Below, piece by piece: positions 18,159-26,370 of a DNA stretch of 64,000 nt (positions within the stretch are counted from its first letter, which is position 1; each line of letters begins with the position of its first letter). A model generated the notes under the pieces. It was given only the letters and a program-made list of their open reading frames with translations, was not told the origin of the DNA and made no database searches. The position numbers and the translations under genes were made by a program. This stretch comes from Dongia_B soli. GTDB lineage: Bacteria; Pseudomonadota; Alphaproteobacteria; Dongiales; Dongiaceae. The DNA is taken from positions 88,000 through 151,999 of the forward strand of contig NZ_JAXCLW010000009.1 of the NCBI RefSeq assembly GCF_034044715.1. Direction: 5' to 3'.

Positions 18159-19687
18159 CAATACGTGTGTGGAATGAAAAACGCCGGATGGTCCCCAGGT
18201 GGCGCAGTTTGTCGCAGACGATCACCGCCTCCGAACTGGGAACACCGCATAAGCGAAACCAGGCGACAATTGATGCTGAGTTGTCCGCCGACTTGACCAA
18301 ACGTGCCATGAAGTGGAGGAAATCTCCGTCCCTCGTGACAGCAGCTGAGCTTGTTGAAAATTCTCTGGTCGACGGACGTGAAATCGAAGGCGTTGCAGCG
18401 GCACAATATCTTCTTCTAGCGGATGTTCCGGCAACTGAAGCTATTCGGCAGCAGGCAAGGGCTTTGCTCGGCCGTGCGGAAAGGGAAGGGAGTGCTGATC
18501 GCCCCTCATTGACGCCATGGCAGGCAATTAGGAGATGGCGTGCCAACCTGCGTATGCATCCCCGCAATGCGCTTGGCTGGGTAGAATTATCTCTCGCCCA
18601 GACAATCGAGGGCCAAGCTGATCAGGCTCGAAAGTCGATGTTGGTTGCCATGCAGCTGGCTCCCCTCAACCGCCATGTTCTCCGGTCGGCTGCTCGGCTG
18701 TTTCTCCACTTAGGAGATCCCCAGCACGCCTATGACATCATCGCCCAAAGCCCCGCAACTAAGACCGATCCTTGGCTTATCGCAGCGGAAATTGCGATTT
18801 CCGACTTAGCTGGCAAAAAGATCCGTTGTTATAAGCAAGCCATGGCGATCCTGGAAGGCGCGCAGCTGCGACCGCGTCAGATTACGGAGCTTGCGGGCGC
18901 CGCCGCAACAGCTGAAATGGTCAGTGGCAATCGAAAGAAAGCGAGAAAATTTTTCTCGCAAAGCATGGACGACCCAACCGGCAATTCCCTTGCTCAGGCG
19001 GAATGGGCAGCCGGGGTCCTCACCACCGACCTAGTTCCGCCGACCCGATTCGAAACCGTCAAAGAGTCCCACGAGGCGAATGCCTTTCACCTATACCGCA
19101 TTCGGAACTTTCACGATGTGATTCCGGCCTGTGAACTCTGGGCCGCCGAAGATCCGTTTTCGATCCGGCCATATGAATTCGGAGCCGCGACAGCGGCCTA
19201 TATAGACGAATTCCAATCATCCTTGGAGTTTGCCAACCGTGGCCTAAATGTGCGGCCTGATACGCCAGCTCTGCTAAACACGGTAGCGTTTTCCGCCGCA
19301 AACCTGGGCGACCTGGAGGCCGCAAAGTCGTCACTAGATAAAATCAAACAGGCAGATCCGATCAGTGAACACATTGCACTAGCCAATCGCGGCCTGATCT
19401 CTTTTCGAGAAAGTCATTATGCCGAGGCAGTTGCATATTATTTGATGGCCATCGAGGGTTTCAAGAAATTGCAAGCTCCAAACTTGATTGCATCGGCCTG
19501 GGCTTATCTGGCGCGAGAAGCATCAAATTCGCAAATTCCCAATCGGGCCGACATCATCAATAAGGCCGTCGATATTGTCGCGAATTCGAATGATCTGCGA
19601 CTTAAGGAAATTGTTTCTGCCGCGAAGATGAGACTTCTGGCCTCCCAATTCGGGGGCGCCGAAGGTCCTCGTGTCGAAAAAACATAG
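18155..19687 (+). CDS. TPR-like helical repeat protein, 510 aa
   Basis: A soluble protein built from helical repeats, with TPR-like periodicity (for example HPRNALGWVELSLAQTIEG and later SSLEFANRGLNVRPDTPALL). It has no signal peptide or membrane helix. TPR proteins usually act as scaffolds, so it may present substrates to the kinase or the conjugation enzymes of the same operon; this is inference. Its ATG overlaps the stop of the restored kinase frame (ATGA), indicating translational coupling. No catalytic motif was seen. Confidence 0.8.
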   Translation: MTIRVWNEKRRMVPRWRSLSQTITASELGTPHKRNQATIDAELSADLTKRAMKWRKSPSLVTAAELVENSLVDGREIEGVAAAQYLLLADVPATEAIRQQARALLGRAEREGSADRPSLTPWQAIRRWRANLRMHPRNALGWVELSLAQTIEGQADQARKSMLVAMQLAPLNRHVLRSAARLFLHLGDPQHAYDIIAQSPATKTDPWLIAAEIAISDLAGKKIRCYKQAMAILEGAQLRPRQITELAGAAATAEMVSGNRKKARKFFSQSMDDPTGNSLAQAEWAAGVLTTDLVPPTRFETVKESHEANAFHLYRIRNFHDVIPACELWAAEDPFSIRPYEFGAATAAYIDEFQSSLEFANRGLNVRPDTPALLNTVAFSAANLGDLEAAKSSLDKIKQADPISEHIALANRGLISFRESHYAEAVAYYLMAIEGFKKLQAPNLIASAWAYLAREASNSQIPNRADIINKAVDIVANSNDLRLKEIVSAAKMRLLASQFGGAEGPRVEKT

Positions 19688-19728
19688 TCCCGCCGTCGTA
19701 GCTTCGCGAGTGAGAGATCAACCAGCTG

Positions 19729-19866
19729 ATGCTGACTTTATTCGCAAAGAGAACGCACAATGATCAGACGAGCGAGACGCAAACACGTAACGCCGCAAAT
19801 AGTCGCGGCCAATCCAAGACGCGGCACGGAATGTGCCAATTCGCAGCAAGGAGAAGTCACCTGTGA
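19729..19866 (+). CDS. Possible 45-aa ORF coupled to the multi-ubiquitin gene
   Basis: An ATG-started frame in the 175-bp gap between the TPR gene and the multi-ubiquitin gene. Its TGA stop overlaps the GTG start of the next gene (GTGA), the classical layout for translational coupling. The product is basic and Thr/Ser/Arg-rich, with no recognisable domain. It may be a chance frame. Confidence 0.25.
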   Translation: MLTLFAKRTHNDQTSETQTRNAANSRGQSKTRHGMCQFAARRSHL

Positions 19867-20114
19867 GTGGCAAGCCAGAAAAAACCGTTGAGATCTTCGT
19901 CAATCAAGACGAACACGAAGTCGGCAAAGAAAAGATCTTTTACGATGAGGTTGTCGCGTTTTACCTTCAGGACGGCGGCGCCACCTCGACTGAATATCTC
20001 ATCAAATATTCGCGTGGTCACTCCGACAATGTGAGTGGCACGTTGGCTCCCGGACAAAAGGTGATGGTGCAAGATGGCATGCGCTTTAGGGTTTCGGGAA
20101 CTGGCGAATCATAA
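19863..20114 (+). CDS. Multi-ubiquitin-domain protein (single beta-grasp domain)
   Basis: An 83-residue ubiquitin-like protein of the bacterial multi-ubiquitin family. The pattern KTVEIFVNQDEH ... FYDEVVAFYL ... TEYLIKYSRGHSD ... GTLAPGQKVMVQDGMRFRV is that domain. Many relatives carry several copies; this one has one. It ends in TGES rather than an exposed diglycine, as is common in this family. GTG 19863 is chosen because AAGGAGAAG lies 6-8 nt before it; an upstream in-frame GTG at 19833 would put that ribosome site inside the gene. It overlaps the E1-like gene by 41 nt. Confidence 0.85.
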   Translation: MSGKPEKTVEIFVNQDEHEVGKEKIFYDEVVAFYLQDGGATSTEYLIKYSRGHSDNVSGTLAPGQKVMVQDGMRFRVSGTGES

Positions 20115-21267
20115 TCCGTTCGTTCAGGAGCTAGAAGACCAGGGTTATCTGGTCGACTTCATTAACGGGTATTTCATCATCTATGGCCTGCCCTACCTGG
20201 ATAAAGACGGTACCCTTAAACATGGGGACTGGATTAGTCCTGTCGATCTGACAAATAACGTCCTCGACCCGCCTAGCAATCATCAAGCGTGGTTTCGGGG
20301 TAGTCGGCCTCATGATCAAAGCGGGCGCGCACTACGGCTTGGGGGAGGACCTGGCCAGGTGACGGTGGCCGAAGGCTACGTCACCGACCACTCTTTCTCC
20401 TTCAAACTTACCGATGGCGGCGTAATGCGTCCGTATCGTTCGTTTGAGGAGAAGGTGAACACATATCTTGAAGTAATCACAGCGCCGGCGCTGGCCGCCT
20501 ATTCTGACGCAACACCATTGCATGCGATTGCCATCAAGGCAGCCGAACAGGGTAGCCCTCTTCGTTTTCCAGACACCCTGTCGTCTCGCTACAACATCAA
20601 CGATGTATCAGCGCTTTTAAAAGGCAAAAAGGTTGCGATCATCGGCTTGGGAGGCACCGGCGCGTATATCCTTGACTTTCTCGCCCGCACGCATCTCGAA
20701 CGGATCGCCCTATTCGACGATGACGACGTTCAAGTGCACACGATATTTCGAATTCCTGGCTACATTCATCGAGCGATCGGGCAGAAAAAAGTCGACGCCT
20801 TCGCACAACAGTATGGAAACTGGCATAATGGAATTGTTCCAATAGCGGAACTCGTTACCTCGGGAAATATCGAGCGCTTACGCGAATTCGATTTTGTATT
20901 TGTCTCGATCGATAACGGTCCCTCACGGCTACAAATTGTGGGCTGGTTAAGTGCGAACAGTATTCCATTTGTGGATTGCGGAATGGGTCTCAACCGATCT
21001 GTCACTGGGATGAATGGCGTCGTTCGGGTCACCGGCGTCGACCGCTCGGCATTTGAGCAAAGCCTAGACACGCCCTATTTGCCAACTGGGGATAACAAAG
21101 CCGATGAGTACCGCAAACAGGCGCAAATCGCTGAGCTTAACGCGTTGAATGCGGCTTTTGCGGTGATCCGGTTTAAGCAACATTTTCGGCTCTATGAGCG
21201 CGAAGACGACGCAGTCTCATATATATTTGAAACAGCGTCCTTTGAGATCAACGCCGTGAGACAATAA
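20074..21267 (+). CDS. E1-like ThiF-family adenylyltransferase with N-terminal multi-ubiquitin-associated domain
   Basis: A 397-residue E1-type enzyme that should activate the ubiquitin-like partner by adenylation. Residues 1-170 form the N-terminal domain seen in ThiF proteins paired with multi-ubiquitin (DUF6791-like). From residue 186 the Rossmann fold reads VAIIGLGGTGAYILDFL with ATP-binding glycines, followed by an acidic strand end FDDDDV and the FRIPGY loop. A cysteine in PFVDCGMGL (about residue 302) is a candidate thioester residue. The CXXC zinc pairs of MoeB/ThiF are not evident. ATG 20074 is the only plausible start; translation probably couples to the upstream gene through the overlap. 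Confidence 0.88.
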   Translation: MACALGFRELANHNPFVQELEDQGYLVDFINGYFIIYGLPYLDKDGTLKHGDWISPVDLTNNVLDPPSNHQAWFRGSRPHDQSGRALRLGGGPGQVTVAEGYVTDHSFSFKLTDGGVMRPYRSFEEKVNTYLEVITAPALAAYSDATPLHAIAIKAAEQGSPLRFPDTLSSRYNINDVSALLKGKKVAIIGLGGTGAYILDFLARTHLERIALFDDDDVQVHTIFRIPGYIHRAIGQKKVDAFAQQYGNWHNGIVPIAELVTSGNIERLREFDFVFVSIDNGPSRLQIVGWLSANSIPFVDCGMGLNRSVTGMNGVVRVTGVDRSAFEQSLDTPYLPTGDNKADEYRKQAQIAELNALNAAFAVIRFKQHFRLYEREDDAVSYIFETASFEINAVRQ

Positions 21268-21269
21268 GA

Positions 21270-21674
21270 ATGAAATATGTATATGAGACTGTTGAACGCA
21301 TCCCCAATCAGCTGCGAGAAGGTGTTGTATACCATAGCGAAGAATTCGAACTCGCGGCATTGCTATGTGTATGCGGCTGTGGTCATCGGATAACTCTTCT
21401 TGTGCCGGATAGTCATCAGGTAACGTCAAGCAATAGGCTCGCGACAATTCGGCCCTCGATTGGCGTTTTTGATGCCCCGTGTAAATCACATTTTTTCATC
21501 ACTGCTGGTAAAGTAGATTTATTACCGGCCTTTACAGATGCGCAGGCGGCTTCAATCATGCGTAGCCAGATTGATCGCCATGTCGCACGCGATGCGCGAC
21601 CATCATTCTGGCTTGATCATTTGCGATCCGCCGCACAAAAGGTCATCAAGTTCATCGTCTCCCTCTTTCGATGA
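21270..21674 (+). CDS. DUF6527-family protein, third member of the multi-ubiquitin module
   Basis: A 134-residue protein starting 3 nt after the E1-like gene. The conserved family features are a cysteine cluster LLCVCGCGHRI, a PSIG motif and CKSHFFITAGKV near the middle, suggesting a zinc site. The family is regularly encoded beside multi-ubiquitin and ThiF genes. Its biochemical role (E2-like carrier, deconjugase or other) is not established to my knowledge. The C-terminus is an amphipathic basic helix. It is the last gene of the operon. Confidence 0.8.
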   Translation: MKYVYETVERIPNQLREGVVYHSEEFELAALLCVCGCGHRITLLVPDSHQVTSSNRLATIRPSIGVFDAPCKSHFFITAGKVDLLPAFTDAQAASIMRSQIDRHVARDARPSFWLDHLRSAAQKVIKFIVSLFR

Positions 21675-21811
21675 AAAGCTATAAGCGGTGGTTCCGGCGC
21701 TGGAGCGGTGTGTAGATTTGCGGACCTGTGATCGTCCGCCGATGCGCGGAACTGTGTAGAGAAACCCACGATAACGTGTATTGACGATTTTCGGCACGTT
21801 CGACGGAGGAT

Positions 21812-22064
21812 TCAAAGCGAGGGCATCGACGGGTCGACGAAGAACCGGCCGCCACCGGTGACGGCGATGTGAGGGGCAACAAAGCCGAGCATCAGCGGAT
21901 ATTCAAAGCCGCGGTCAAATACGGCGTTTAACACCGCGGGTTGCTACAGCAATTGTCGGCTCACCGGCGCCGTCCCAACCACCCGAGGGCACGATGACCT
22001 CCATAGCCGGCATCTCATCGAGACGCAGCACATTGTAGGTATCAAAATTCTGCTGTTTGATCTG
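21812..22064 (-). pseudogene. Remnant of a molybdopterin-type xanthine/aldehyde dehydrogenase large subunit
   Basis: On the minus strand, QQNFDTYNVLRLDEMPAMEV followed by GGWDGAGEPTIAVA matches the C-terminal signature of xanthine-dehydrogenase-family molybdenum-binding subunits (cofactor loop G-x-GEP). A frameshift follows, and VLNAVF continues the family pattern before the text diverges. Start, FAD and Fe-S parts are absent. It separates the ubiquitin-like operon from the Tn7-like unit and shows a past insertion or deletion junction. Confidence 0.65.
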
Positions 22065-22253
22065 CTAGGCGGAAAAGAGCATCAGATCGTTAACGTGCTG
22101 AGGCCGTATGGGGAGCTTGGAGCATTTAAGGGGGCGATCGCCCAGCCTGACAGGATCAATTTGGCAAACCTTTTCACCGACTATCCCCTCTTTGATCTCA
22201 TCCACACCACTGGAAGGTAAGCGTCCGGACGTTTACAGATTCTCTTTGAAAAA

Positions 22254-23063
22254 TCAGATCTCTACAACGAGCGACGGGTCGAAATCAGGGTTCAGGTAGT
22301 TAGGATGGTAGCCGCGCGGATTACATACAATGCGTGTCCTCCCGATCCTGTAGTCCGACGAAGTGTGAATATGGCCATGCACCCAGAGATGCGGCTGAAA
22401 ATCCTCGATCAAAGTCTCGAGCGAGGATGCATACGCTGAAGATGAGGGATCACGAGCTTGATCTGTAGAAAGGCTTTTAGCAGATGGTGCATGATGCGTG
22501 ACCACTATCGTGAGTCCATCGTAGAGTTTTGAAAGCTCCCCTTCGATAAATGTGCGAGCAGCGACATGGAAGCGCAGCGTATCATGTGGTGTGAGCCGTA
22601 TCTTCTCAGCAACTTCGCGGTTCTGCACTTTTATGCGAGTGTAGTCATTCATGTTCTGCCAAGCCCGCGCCATCTCCGTGCTCATCTGTTCAGGGCCAAA
22701 CAGAAGGAAGTTAGTCCACAGAGTCGCGCCAATGATCCTTACATTAAGGCCATCAATATTTTTGAAATCACATACTTCTCGCTCAAGAAAATACACAGGA
22801 GTTGTTCTCCTGTTAGTCCGCGCCGCCGCCAATCGACTTGCCGCAATGGCAGCATATAGACTATCTCCATAGGGCTCGTGGTTTCCACCAACCAACACAA
22901 CTGCTTGATCAAAAGTCTTAGCAGCCCATCCTACCGACCGTCGCTTGGTGTGAATGTTGCCTGCCAGGATAACCAACTCCGCTAGGCGTCCAGATGTCAC
23001 ATCCTGAGGAAAAAGGATGGGGGCAAATTCGAGGTGCAAATCGGAGTAAACGTGCACTCGCAT
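22254..23063 (-). CDS. Calcineurin-like metallophosphoesterase with an altered GD motif
   Basis: A 269-residue metallophosphoesterase. Motifs in order: DLHLEF near the N-terminus, LAGNIH where the family has GD, GNHEPYG, VVTHHAPS and GHIHTSSDYRIG. In the second motif the metal-bridging aspartate is asparagine (AAC instead of GAC), so activity may be reduced. The start at 23063 gives MRVHVYSDLHLEF, the usual family beginning. It has a relative at 48620-49468. It lies downstream of tniQ and a small gene in the same direction and may be cargo of the Tn7-like element. Confidence 0.88.
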   Translation of the reverse strand: MRVHVYSDLHLEFAPILFPQDVTSGRLAELVILAGNIHTKRRSVGWAAKTFDQAVVLVGGNHEPYGDSLYAAIAASRLAAARTNRRTTPVYFLEREVCDFKNIDGLNVRIIGATLWTNFLLFGPEQMSTEMARAWQNMNDYTRIKVQNREVAEKIRLTPHDTLRFHVAARTFIEGELSKLYDGLTIVVTHHAPSAKSLSTDQARDPSSSAYASSLETLIEDFQPHLWVHGHIHTSSDYRIGRTRIVCNPRGYHPNYLNPDFDPSLVVEI

Positions 23064-23124
23064 AACGTTGTCCTCTTGAACTCCGGCGGGTGGACCCATT
23101 AGCGGTAGGATAGGTGGCATAGCA

Positions 23125-23403
23125 CTATGTCGGTGGCTCCGAGGTCTCTTCCAGGAATACTGCCGCGAGGTGCGCATCTTGCCACTTCAAATCCACTGCT
23201 GCGAACTCGCGCCGTTCACGGTCAGTAGCCAGCCTACAGTCCAGGCCGTTGTTGTCAAAATCTCTAGCCGTATACTGTGCTGATCGAAGCCGAGCTAGAA
23301 TCTCGCGCCCACGCAGAAGAGCCTCTGAGCGGTCAGTTGCTGGGACTAGTAAGAGGTCAATTTGTCCAGAGTGGACAAGCCAAACTGACATTCGGGGCGA
23401 CAT
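23125..23403 (-). CDS. Small hypothetical protein, 92 aa
   Basis: A 92-residue protein with a good ribosome site (GAGGAG six nt before ATG 23403). It starts 33 nt after the tniQ stop and ends about 60 nt before the metallophosphoesterase start, so all three may share a transcript. The text is beta-strand-like at the N-terminus (MSVWLVHSGQIDLLLVPA) and helical and charged after it. No family was recognised. Confidence 0.6.
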   Translation of the reverse strand: MSPRMSVWLVHSGQIDLLLVPATDRSEALLRGREILARLRSAQYTARDFDNNGLDCRLATDRERREFAAVDLKWQDAHLAAVFLEETSEPPT

Positions 23404-23435
23404 ACCTATCTCCTCTCTTTCGAACAATACCGCTA

Positions 23436-25412
23436 TTATCTCCAGATCCCCCGGTTTTCCCGGAACTCGGGAAAAGACAGAATCGCATCTCTGTCCCAGA
23501 GACGGCGCCTGACATCCCAAACCTGATACGACGCAACAGGATGTGTGCCGGTCCGCTCGAGGAAATGGTAGAGTTGCCATCGACCCCAGCCCATGAACCG
23601 CTTAATTTCTGGAACGTGGATATAAGTCTTCGCAAACGCGTATACTGATGATCGCAGTGGTCGACGCCTCTTCGCACCCCTCCTTCTCCACTCGAGAAGT
23701 CCAATATTAAGTAGTGCGATGATATGGTGTTCCGGCAAACCCAAGTAGTTGCTGGCCGCGATAACACTCATCAACTCAGGCGCACCAGGGAGCGTCTCGT
23801 CCCAATACTCTTCGGGTAGGCTTCTGAAAGTGAGATTTGCGGCAGGGGATATGGTCGCTTCGCCGATCTGGTCGCTAGAACTCGATGATCGAAGGCTGAT
23901 CGTTCCTGCCATCACCGCACGCAGAAGAGGGGTCCATGCACGAGCCGAGAGCTTGTGGAGAGCAAAGAAATCTCTGACGGAAATTCGATCTTCTTCCGGC
24001 CGGTCAGACCAAGACGACGTTTCAACTAAGCGACTTTTAAGCTGTCCAATCTTGCTTTGAGAGAACCAGCGGCCATCTCCTGCGATTATAGCGGCAGGCC
24101 CAGTTTCGGCATCGATGAGACCGTCGGCAGAAAGTGTGGACAGGGTGTGCTCCGGAATTCCTAGCTCTTCGCAGGCAGCTTCGGCACGACAAAGTCGCTT
24201 TCTTTCTTCGAGGATTTCCTCGAGTTGACTGCGACGCACGAAGATAGGAGTGCGAACGTCAGCTGACGGCCGATGACATTCGATGCTTTCGGATACAAGC
24301 AAGCGTCGCATCATATAGCCAGCCACTTTGAATGTCTTGATTGCAGTGTAAATAGGGATCAAGGAACCATCTGCCATTTCTGCGCGCTTCTTGGGCGATC
24401 GATAAACAGGCTCGTTGAGCAGCGCGTAGTACTGGTGGACCATCTCCTTCATGAACCGCCGTGCAGGTGGACGATAGCTGAGGTACGATGCATTCTGTCC
24501 AAAAAGCACGCCCAGGTCTTTGTAAACACCGTAATACCCGGCCCTTTTGCTGGATGCTGCGCGCAGCTTGTCGAACAGATCAAAAGCCGACTTAGGCAGG
24601 CCGACTATCCACCGGTAAACCAATGCCAACCTCCTCGAAGTGAACCGTGCTTTCTCTCTGTGCTGGCGGATGCTACGTTGAGGCATTGCTACTTCAGCGA
24701 AGCTATCCTCAAGCCAAGGCCCTATCGCTACACAAAACTCGAACCACTGCCCGGCAGTCGTAAGTTCAGTCCCGGTAGGTAGCCATTGCCAAACCGATTC
24801 GTGCAACTCTGATGTGGGGTCAATTAATGCAGCAATCCTACGGGTCGCTTCGAGTTCGATTCCTTCGATGGCGATTGTCCGATGATCTCGCAGGTCGATT
24901 CTACAGTTCTCGCATATATGGACGCCATATGACGACTTCCACCTGAGCGGACGCTCGCATGCGGGGTTAGGGCACTGCGATATAAGTGCGCCACCGGTAT
25001 GAGGGCAATGGTCAAATGCTAGAATATCCCAGATGGCCCGATGGTGGGCGGATAACCGAAGCGTTTCTGGACACACTCGTCGCAATTCGGGTTCCCGAAA
25101 AGTCCTTAGTAGGTCATTTCCGAAGAAGTTCATTCTTTCTGTGCGCAGCGCTCCGCTATAGCATCGCAAAATAATATCGGAACTGGAGCAGCCAAGAACA
25201 TCCGCCAGGCTTTCCGCAAAAGGCGAAGCAATAAAAGGAAGATTTCGCGGTCTCGAAGTCACCAAGCCCGCGCGCTTCAAAGCTTCGCGAAGAACCTGAT
25301 GCACATTATCGCTGGCCCTTCGCGCTAAAAATCCCAATAGGCTCTCGTCGGGCAAGATCGATGGCTCTGGCCGGAGCAAAAAGCGTTCCCTCTTAGGAGA
25401 TAGCTGATACAT
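23436..25412 (-). CDS. tniQ: TniQ/TnsD-family target-site selector of a Tn7-like element
   Basis: A 658-residue protein at the end of the tns run. The N-terminus (ILPDESLLGFLARRASDN) is the typical TniQ opening. A zinc-finger region follows, FDHCPHTGGALISQCPN then ICENCRI. The length is that of TnsD-type proteins, which bind a specific chromosomal attachment site; short TniQ proteins are about half this size. The long C-terminal part would be the DNA-binding region. It starts 6 nt after tnsC. The target site cannot be deduced from this window. Confidence 0.88.
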   Translation of the reverse strand: MYQLSPKRERFLLRPEPSILPDESLLGFLARRASDNVHQVLREALKRAGLVTSRPRNLPFIASPFAESLADVLGCSSSDIILRCYSGALRTERMNFFGNDLLRTFREPELRRVCPETLRLSAHHRAIWDILAFDHCPHTGGALISQCPNPACERPLRWKSSYGVHICENCRIDLRDHRTIAIEGIELEATRRIAALIDPTSELHESVWQWLPTGTELTTAGQWFEFCVAIGPWLEDSFAEVAMPQRSIRQHREKARFTSRRLALVYRWIVGLPKSAFDLFDKLRAASSKRAGYYGVYKDLGVLFGQNASYLSYRPPARRFMKEMVHQYYALLNEPVYRSPKKRAEMADGSLIPIYTAIKTFKVAGYMMRRLLVSESIECHRPSADVRTPIFVRRSQLEEILEERKRLCRAEAACEELGIPEHTLSTLSADGLIDAETGPAAIIAGDGRWFSQSKIGQLKSRLVETSSWSDRPEEDRISVRDFFALHKLSARAWTPLLRAVMAGTISLRSSSSSDQIGEATISPAANLTFRSLPEEYWDETLPGAPELMSVIAASNYLGLPEHHIIALLNIGLLEWRRRGAKRRRPLRSSVYAFAKTYIHVPEIKRFMGWGRWQLYHFLERTGTHPVASYQVWDVRRRLWDRDAILSFPEFRENRGIWR

Positions 25413-25418
25413 AGGTCG

Positions 25419-26360
25419 TCATCCGATAGGCTCAAGTGATCTCGAAGAAATGCCTTCGACAAAAGCATTTCTGCCGCAAACACCCATCGGAATTGCCCAC
25501 TCTTCCACTGCGAGGGTGAGATCGTCTTCCGTAATGATGTCGTCTTCGCGTTCGACCATGCCTGAGATGGCAAATCGGACGAGATTCGATACGTGACCAA
25601 TAGTGCCCGAAGAGACATCCTGAAGACATGCGCAGATTTCCGGCTTCGCGAGATTGGATTTTCGTCCGGTAATCCCCGCCGACACGAGATGCTCATCGAG
25701 CTCATCAATGTAGCCAATAAAGAGCTGGCGGTCTTTCGTCTTCAGTGGATTTAGTGGATCGAATTGGATCGGTGGTCGAGTGCGGCTCGCGAACTCCGGG
25801 TCTTTCGTAATTACCTCGACTCGCTTCAAGCCCAGAACGGCCATGGCGCAGATCCCCTCGTTCAAAAGTTGCTTGCATGAAGCGGCGACCGAGTATTGCG
25901 GCGCTTTATCTTCCCGATGAATGAGGTGATGAAATTCGTCGATGATAAGTAACTCCACCCGAGCTTCAATGAGGTACCGATACATTCGCTCTCTCATGTC
26001 AGCCTCGGTGCCGGCTTTGCTTTTCTCCCCTTCAAAGGTGCGTAGTATGTCCGAATAGAGCCGTCGCGGCGTCGACTTGGGCTGCAGCTCGACGTAGATT
26101 ACAGGGCGAACGCCTATTTCCCCATCATATTCTGGAATGCTTAGCCCTTTCATATAAAGGTCTACGGCGCAGGATTTGCCGGACGATGAAGGGCCAATGA
26201 CCGGCAATGCCCGCTGCATTTTGAAGCGTGTTTTCCGCGCGATCTTGCGCATTATTTCAAATTCATGATGAAGTCGAACTGTTCGCGGATGATGAAAGCG
26301 GATCTTCTCAAACGCTGCTTGGAAATCGGCGATGAGCTCTGTTTTATGGGCTGCAGACAT
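25419..26360 (-). CDS. tnsC: TnsC/TniB-type AAA+ transposition regulator
   Basis: A 313-residue ATPase that links target selection to the transposase. Walker A reads GPSSSGKS (about residue 57), Walker B reads LLIIDEFHHL (about 138), and an arginine-containing sensor region follows. The start at 26360 is chosen because AGGAG lies 7 nt upstream and it avoids overlap with tnsB; an in-frame ATG at 26381 and a longer frame upstream are alternatives. Its order between tnsB and tniQ is canonical. Confidence 0.92.
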   Translation of the reverse strand: MSAAHKTELIADFQAAFEKIRFHHPRTVRLHHEFEIMRKIARKTRFKMQRALPVIGPSSSGKSCAVDLYMKGLSIPEYDGEIGVRPVIYVELQPKSTPRRLYSDILRTFEGEKSKAGTEADMRERMYRYLIEARVELLIIDEFHHLIHREDKAPQYSVAASCKQLLNEGICAMAVLGLKRVEVITKDPEFASRTRPPIQFDPLNPLKTKDRQLFIGYIDELDEHLVSAGITGRKSNLAKPEICACLQDVSSGTIGHVSNLVRFAISGMVEREDDIITEDDLTLAVEEWAIPMGVCGRNAFVEGISSRSLEPIG

Positions 26361-26370
26361 CCAAAGGCTC

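Noticed and set aside
24273..24782. Plus-strand frame inside tniQ
   Set aside because: Antisense to a gene with clear TniQ motifs and Cys-rich by reverse-complement composition only.
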